A stretch of DNA of 64,000 bases. It comes from Spinacia oleracea. Taxonomy: Eukaryota; Streptophyta; Magnoliopsida; Caryophyllales; Amaranthaceae. The stretch is from the NCBI RefSeq assembly GCF_020520425.1, contig NC_079492.1, positions 620,001-684,000 of the forward strand. Direction: 5' to 3'. Shown here in pieces: positions 58,963 to 64,000 of this stretch (position 1 is its first letter; each line of letters begins with the position of its first letter). The position numbers were made by a program, and so were the translations under genes. The notes under the pieces are model-generated. The model was not told the origin of the DNA. It did no database searches and saw only the letters and a list, made by a program, of their open reading frames with translations.

Positions 58963-60251
58963 TTAGGTGGCTTTTTTTTTTATTTCATCTTCCTTCACGT
59001 TTGGGGACGAAATCGAACATTGCCCATCAGAAACCTCTGGACCAGCAGTTGTGTTCTCACACTCACCCACATAGTATAGGTCGAATGAATCAGAGTGATT
59101 GGGTTCCTTGCAATCAAGAGGGGACATAAAATATGTTTAATATATTTCACATCATCACATACATTCATGGGATTTATTATTTAAACTGAACAAGATCATC
59201 ATAAAAAGATCAGGTCACAAGATCATCATACGAAGACCATCATACATGTCTGAACTGAACAACATCACCAAAGAACAACCACGGGATTCAACATGCAATT
59301 TAAAGAACATGCAACATGCAACTGAACTAGATCAACTTAACAAGATCAAAGAACAAAATCATCAAATTAATCGTGGAATTGAACATCCAAATCAACCAAA
59401 ACAGACCAACATTCATGGTATTTAACATGCAATTTTAAAAAAGTCATAAAATTCGAGAAAAATCAAGGGATCTCTGACATGCAATTCGAAAACTTCATCA
59501 TTTAACCAAAAAAATCAAGGGATCTCTGACATGCAATTCGAAAATTTATCATTTAACAAAATAAATCAAGGGATCTCTGACATGCAATTAGAAAACTTCA
59601 TCATTTAACAAAAAATATCAAGGGATCTCTGACATGCAATTCGAAAACTTCATCATTTAACACAAAAATCAAACATTTTTGGGACATGCATGATGAAAAA
59701 AAATGAACCAATGTTAAATCTAAAAAAATTCACAAAAATCATCAACAAATGAAAAAAAATCACTAAAATTCACAAAAAATCACAAAAAATCAGAACATGC
59801 AGAGTAACCCTAATTTTATTAGAAAACCTACGTTTCAACCAAAAATCACAGATTTTCTCCAAGAAACACAAAAAATCCCAAAAACAGAGTAAACCCTAAT
59901 TAACTCGAAAAATCAGGAAAAAAACCCAAAAATAAGGAAATATACCTCATCAGATTCGTCTCCTCCAAAGAATCTCAGATCTGCTGGTGTGGGGACTCGA
60001 TCGTCATATTTGGACTCCACCTCTTCACCAGGCTCCACTTCCATTTTCTCAAACCAAGCTTTGAGATAATTTCGGGTACTCGTGTTCTCCTTCTGGGCCA
60101 ACCTCAAATTATTCAGATACTCGCCAGAATACGAGTGCTCGTTGTTGGAACAAATGCATTTCGAGCCCCAATCACAGTTTGGGTCAGGAATTCGTTGCCC
60201 AGAAGTACCAACCGAATAACTCGGAAGATATTTGGAGGAAGAGGATCCCAT
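58963..60251 (-). CDS. Second gene of the mariner-like element: two-exon, 149-aa protein of unknown function
   Basis: Exon 1 is 60251-59946 (102 codons) ending GATGAG at a GTATAT donor. Exon 2 is 59106-58963 after TTGATTGCAAG, phase 0, ending at TAA. The protein starts MGSSSSKYLPSYSVG, which fits an N-myristoylation signal (Gly2, Ser6, Lys7). Residues about 24-36 hold three cysteines (NCDWGSKCICSN), followed by a helical KENTSTRNYLKAWFEKMEVE segment and an acidic C-terminal half with a Lys-rich end. I do not recognise the family. It faces the transposase gene, sits inside the right terminus, and has its own promoter-like sequence. No lesion is seen. Alternatives: a captured host gene or the first exons of a longer transcript that runs on into the hairpin region. 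Confidence 0.55.
59462..59665. repeat. Four-copy tandem repeat, about 51-bp unit, in the intron
   Basis: AAGGGATCTCTGACATGCAA followed by TTCGAAAACTTCATCATTTA recurs at about 59466, 59517, 59568 and 59621. Confidence 0.85.
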
Positions 60252-60576
60252 TAAGAAATTAATAAAACCCTAATAAAACTCCGATTTTATCCCCCAAAAA
60301 AATTTCACCAGAGAATCGATTACCAACCGGGATTTGGGACGACAAAGGGGACAAAACTAGAGGGGATCTCACCGGAATGTCGTTCCGGTTAAAGTTTGAG
60401 AACAATTTTGAGCGAAAAACCCAAAGATCTGAGAGATCTCACCAAAAAAAACGAAGAACATGGGCGGAGAAGGTTATGGTTTTTAGAGAAACAGAGAGAT
60501 TTCTTGAGGAGAGAGAGGGAGACAGGAGGAGAGAGGGATCCGAAGAGAATGAGGAGAGAGAGGGTGAGAGGGACGG

Positions 60577-60583
60577 TTTATAA
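60577..60583 (-). promoter_or_regulatory. TATA box and CT-rich leader of the second mariner gene
   Basis: On the minus strand CCTTATAAACC is followed by a pyrimidine-rich leader (60575-60480, CTCTCTC runs), the usual plant TATA plus Y-patch arrangement, about 320 bp before the ATG at 60251. The start site would lie near 60550. Confidence 0.5.
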
Positions 60584-60765
60584 GGAGAGAGAGGTGAGAG
60601 TGACGTTAGGGTTTTATTAATTTAATAAGGGGGGTGGGTGGGTTAAATGAATAAAATATTGTGGTTGGGGAAAATTAGGTGGGAATATGGGTAGATTCTT
60701 TAGGTTTTTTGGTTATTAGATTGAAATATAAGGGTGTTTTAGGAAAAAAAGTATGTCCAAAAATA

Positions 60766-60840
60766 GAAAGATTCTAAGTGGATACAACATTATGAAACGA
60801 CTAAAAAGGAAACGGATACAACAAAAAGAAACGGATGGAG
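60766..60840 (-). repeat. Right terminal inverted repeat of the mariner-like element
   Basis: On the minus strand it starts CTCCATCCGTTTC and contains TGTTGTATCC twice, the second in the context that best matches the left TIR; TA follows at 60841-60842. Confidence 0.7.
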
Positions 60841-60842
60841 TA

Positions 60843-61650
60843 CTAGGTATAGATGTATTGATGGCCAACTTTTGTAAATTGCTAACATTGTTTACAAAAA
60901 AAAATATTATTTCAACTAATAAATTTAGGAGACGGATAATTTGTTTAGTATTCAATAAGTTTAATAGCTTTTAAAAAAAATCCCTTAAAATATTTTGTTG
61001 GCTATTAATCAATTATATCCAAATGGAAAAAATCATATTTAACCCCCTAAAAAACAAACTAATACGGAATAATGGAGAACATAATTGAAAAAAAAAGGGA
61101 TGGATATACCGATTTTAAGATTTGGTATTCCGTTTAATTACTTGCCAACATCTATATGCCAACAATTTCGGTGTGGGGGTGGGGGTAGTTGAAATAAGAA
61201 GTTGGTGTTTTTTTAGAGAGGTGGGGAAAGTATGGGAAAAGATTGGTCGGGTTTAGTGGTAGTGGTGTTGTGACGACAAAAAATATTTTGTTGCCACTAA
61301 GTTAATTGGGAATGTGAGAGAGAGCACAGAAGTTGATATTAAAGTGAGTTGTAGAGAGAGAAAGTATTGGTGATGAAGGTAGATGAGGAGAATGTTGTAG
61401 CGTTGGAGGAGGATGTGGTAGTGGTGCAGAAGAGGAGACGGTAGTGGATTTTCTATTGGACGACAATGAACTATCAATGGTAGTGGGTGAGTAGGTCGTT
61501 GTGCATTTTTGGTAGTCAATGGTGAAAATTTCTACATAAATGATTTTTACAAAGGTTAATGGTTCTAAATTTGAAAGTTGAATGTCATAGACTATGTAGG
61601 TCGATAAAGAACAAAAATAACCGAAAAGTTAAAAAAAAAAACACATGGTA
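60843..61650. other. AT-rich intergenic sequence
   Basis: No gene, repeat array or transposon end was recognised. Short frames here, including one on the minus strand at 61253-61519, are low in complexity. Confidence 0.4.
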
Positions 61651-62014
61651 CTCCCCCATTTCTTATAACGATTTCTGTTTTCTTAATCGAGTATCCAAAA
61701 AACGTTTTATGCATGTTTCACTTTAGTTCTATTTTAAGTCATATAATTCTTGCCACTTTTAGAGAAATTTGTGATTTTTTTTTTGAAGTATTGTGAAAAA
61801 AAATAATAAAGAAATAACACACCATTGTTTTTTCCTTCTCAGCCATCCCACATCCATTATTTTTTTTTCTTTTTCATCAAACAACAATTAAATTTTGTAC
61901 ATTTTCAATAAAAATACACAACAATAATTATTTTTTTCTTACACATATTTGTCTTTCTTAATACATGTGTTACATTATTCACCAAACACGAAACGTAATA
62001 AGAAATAGAGGAAG
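61651..62014. mobile_element. Stowaway-like MITE, 364 bp
   Basis: TA (61649-61650, 62015-62016) flanks the inverted termini CTCCCCCATTTCTTATAACG and CTTCCTCTATTTCTTATTAC. The interior is AT-rich and non-coding. A fragment of its right end (GAAACGTAATAAGAAATGG) recurs at 62099. The TIR type is recognised by mariner-like transposases. Confidence 0.8.
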
Positions 62015-62622
62015 TAAGAAATTAATATTATGAATTAGTAGCCAACACATACCACACATGATATTCAAAATCAAATTAGTAGCAAACACATACCACACGA
62101 AACGTAATAAGAAATGGTATTATTGTGAAATAAAGTATACCTAAAATTGAGATATTCAAAATTGAAAGAACTTTATGGAATACCCTAAACAGAATGTAGG
62201 AAGAACAAAAGAAAACAAAGGGATCAAAGTATTATTACATATTAGGCGACCAATATTATTGTTTAAATGTATCATCAATTTGTGTTAAGCAAATATATAT
62301 CTGCATAATACACATGCCAATTAGACAAACTGAATTTCATCAACTTTAACCAATATTTGTCCTTTTGAAAAAATAATTATTACAATAGAGAAAGTCACAA
62401 AAATATCTCTATATTTTCTATCAGGAATAATTGACATAAATATAAATATCAGTATTGGCATATTGCCGAATAATTATTATTAGCGCATATTTAGCCGTAC
62501 CTTTTTTGTGACATCTTGATTAACGGATCTTGATTGTTTTTTAAATCACTTCATTAGAGGGGGTGCACGTATAATCGTACACCTATAGAGGCATAGATGG
62601 CTATACTCTAGTATAGCTATTA

Positions 62623-63692
62623 GGGGTCGTTTGGTTGGGGAGAATTATCAAAGGGAAAGGCAATCAACTACCTTAATTCCCCTCTATGTTGTTTGTTAGA
62701 CTAATTCTATCATTCCCTTTACCCCTATGGTTCCCCTACTTTCCTCTACTTTGATTCACCACCTACCCCAAAGAATCATCCTTACGCCAAAGTCCTCTAC
62801 ACCTAACTAACCTTAACTACCATTTTGACCACCCTTAACTATTCAAGACACCACATCATCGACAACCAGTGACCGGAAAACACCACTCCTACCGGTGGCA
62901 CTGCCCTTGCAATCATTGACTCACCACCAGCCACCTTCGAAACCACCCTACCACCACCAGCCACGTCAAAAAACCAACTCCACTACCCACAAAACCACCC
63001 AACTTCCTCGAACTCCCACCCAACTACCATGATACCACCCTCCGACCACCGAAAGTCCAGCCTAACTACCACAAAATACCACACCATTAACCCAATCCAC
63101 TCGGAATACAAAAAACCCTTCACCCGGAAAACCATATCTCTAACTCGAAACAACACAACTACCACAAAAATCCAGTAACAAACCAATCCTAACAGTTCAA
63201 AAAAGAAAGAAAAAAATCAAGAGTAAGAATGGAAAAATACCACATTTTATCATTGATTATGATTTTACATGGTCGAATTCGACCATGAAAACTCATGATC
63301 TGGAGTTTCATGGTCACCTATAAAATCTTCACCTGGCCATTAATGGTAGTGGTGGAGAGACATAAGAAGGGATAGAGAGGAGTCGGCGGCAACACAAACA
63401 ATAAGGGGGGCTCAACAATTGGTCGGTGAGGCTGAGATGGCCGGTGTTAGTGCGGGTGAGGCGGCGACGGCGACAATGAAGGACAACGGCAGAACAGTAA
63501 TAAAGGGAGATATTATCAATGAAAGGTAAGGAATAGAAGATAAAAGGAGAGATGAACATCATAAATAGTCTCACAAAAATACGGAGTACACCCAAACTAC
63601 CCTTTAAATCAAACGGTTTCCCATTTTTTTCCCCCTTCTTTTCCCTTTGTTAATTCCATTCCCTTTACCCCTTTTTAACCAAACGACCAAGG
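62623..63692. mobile_element. Non-autonomous TIR element, about 1.07 kb
   Basis: GGGGTCGTTTGGTT at the left is inverted as AACCAAACGACC at the right (63677-63688), and the subterminal regions share CCCTTTACCCC-like words in opposite order. TTA precedes the left end, as for PIF/Harbinger, but the right flank reads TCA, so the target duplication is imperfect and the superfamily uncertain. The interior has a CCACC-rich part (62930-63060), on which a frame on the minus strand is not credible. No transposase. Confidence 0.55.
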
Positions 63693-64000
63693 TCAACCAT
63701 TAAATTTTCTCCACATGCTCCTTCAATACAAATTTCAAGCAATCTGTTAAGAGTAGTAGAGTACCTATAGTACAGACAAATGTACATAAGTTCAGGACGC
63801 ATGATACACACATCGCGTGCAAAGGCCGCATCGCCACAACTGATTACATTTACGTAATTCTAATGAGTAATGAGGGATCATTGACATCTAGAAATTTGAG
63901 ATGTGCCATGCACATATGCTCATTGACTCACCACAAAGTCCATACATATTCTAATTAAACTTTCAAAACAGAACATGGACAGCTAAATAGCTAACCATAT
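63693..64000. other. AT-rich intergenic sequence
   Basis: Nothing recognised. Confidence 0.4.

Larger units (their letters stand above)
37389..60840 (+). mobile_element. Large mariner-like element with nested CACTA and copia insertions
   Basis: TA dinucleotides (37387-37388, 60841-60842) flank termini CTCCCTCCATTT and, inverted, CTCCATCCGTTT. The inverted match extends into TTCTAAATGTTGTATCC / TTCATAATGTTGTATCC and ATTTGGAATCTT / ACTTAGAATCTT; the right end has an internal duplication of TGTTGTATCC. Inside lies a DD39D transposase gene (37927-45738), hairpins, and a convergent two-exon gene. Removing the CACTA (6162 bp + 3) and copia (10419 bp + 5) insertions leaves about 6.9 kb, longer than the 3-5 kb usual for plant mariner-like elements. 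The transposase has a nonsense codon and a disrupted frame, so this copy cannot supply its own enzyme. Confidence 0.75.

Noticed and set aside
61253-61519. Small minus-strand gene
   Set aside because: Low-complexity sequence with no promoter, splice or domain support.

Overview
This is plant nuclear DNA. Evidence: LTR retrotransposons primed by initiator-Met tRNA, a CACTA element, a mariner-like element, a MULE with 9-bp target duplications, Stowaway-type MITEs, tRNA-derived SINEs, GT-AG introns, and plant-specific protein families (B3 domain, F-box, FAR1/FRS). An Amaranthaceae/Caryophyllales host such as a spinach or beet relative is my guess; the window alone does not prove it. No bacterial features are present. 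Most of the 64 kb is transposon or decayed gene.

Layout. 1-4446: 5' part of a reverse-oriented Ty1/copia element (LTR, PBS, GC-rich leader, start of gag) running off the left edge. 4447-10106: a small gene cluster. It holds two broken copies and one fragment of an unrecognised gene family with a conserved acidic 3' exon, around a short intact B3-domain gene. 10173-20673: a young non-coding (LARD-like) LTR retrotransposon with TSD TATAG, saturated with the pentamer GGAAC; its 3' LTR carries a 1.2-kb MULE. 20679-30261: repeats shared with 4447-5177, a frameshifted F-box gene (minus strand), a truncated B3-type paralogue, and an apparently intact two-exon B3/AT-hook gene. 32-36.5 kb: a SINE copy and a FAR1-related (FRS) pseudogene on the minus strand.

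37389-60840: a nested transposon complex. Its frame is a mariner-like element (DD39D transposase, stowaway-type TIRs, TA target sites). The transposase gene is split by a 6.16-kb CACTA element (TSD ATG). That CACTA element carries an unrecognised multi-exon gene, a 171-bp tandem array, a perfect 52-bp palindrome and subterminal repeats. Downstream lies a 10.4-kb copia element (TSD GTAAT), inserted within a long series of imperfect hairpins. The right end of the mariner holds a second, convergent two-exon gene with its own TATA/CT-rich promoter. Without the insertions the mariner is about 6.9 kb, large for its class. The hairpin array and the second gene are the least explained content of the window.

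60841-64000: AT-rich DNA with a Stowaway-like MITE and a 1.07-kb TIR element; no gene recognised. Only two host-type genes look intact: the B3 genes at 7805-8284 and 28926-30261. The second gene inside the mariner also has an open spliced frame.
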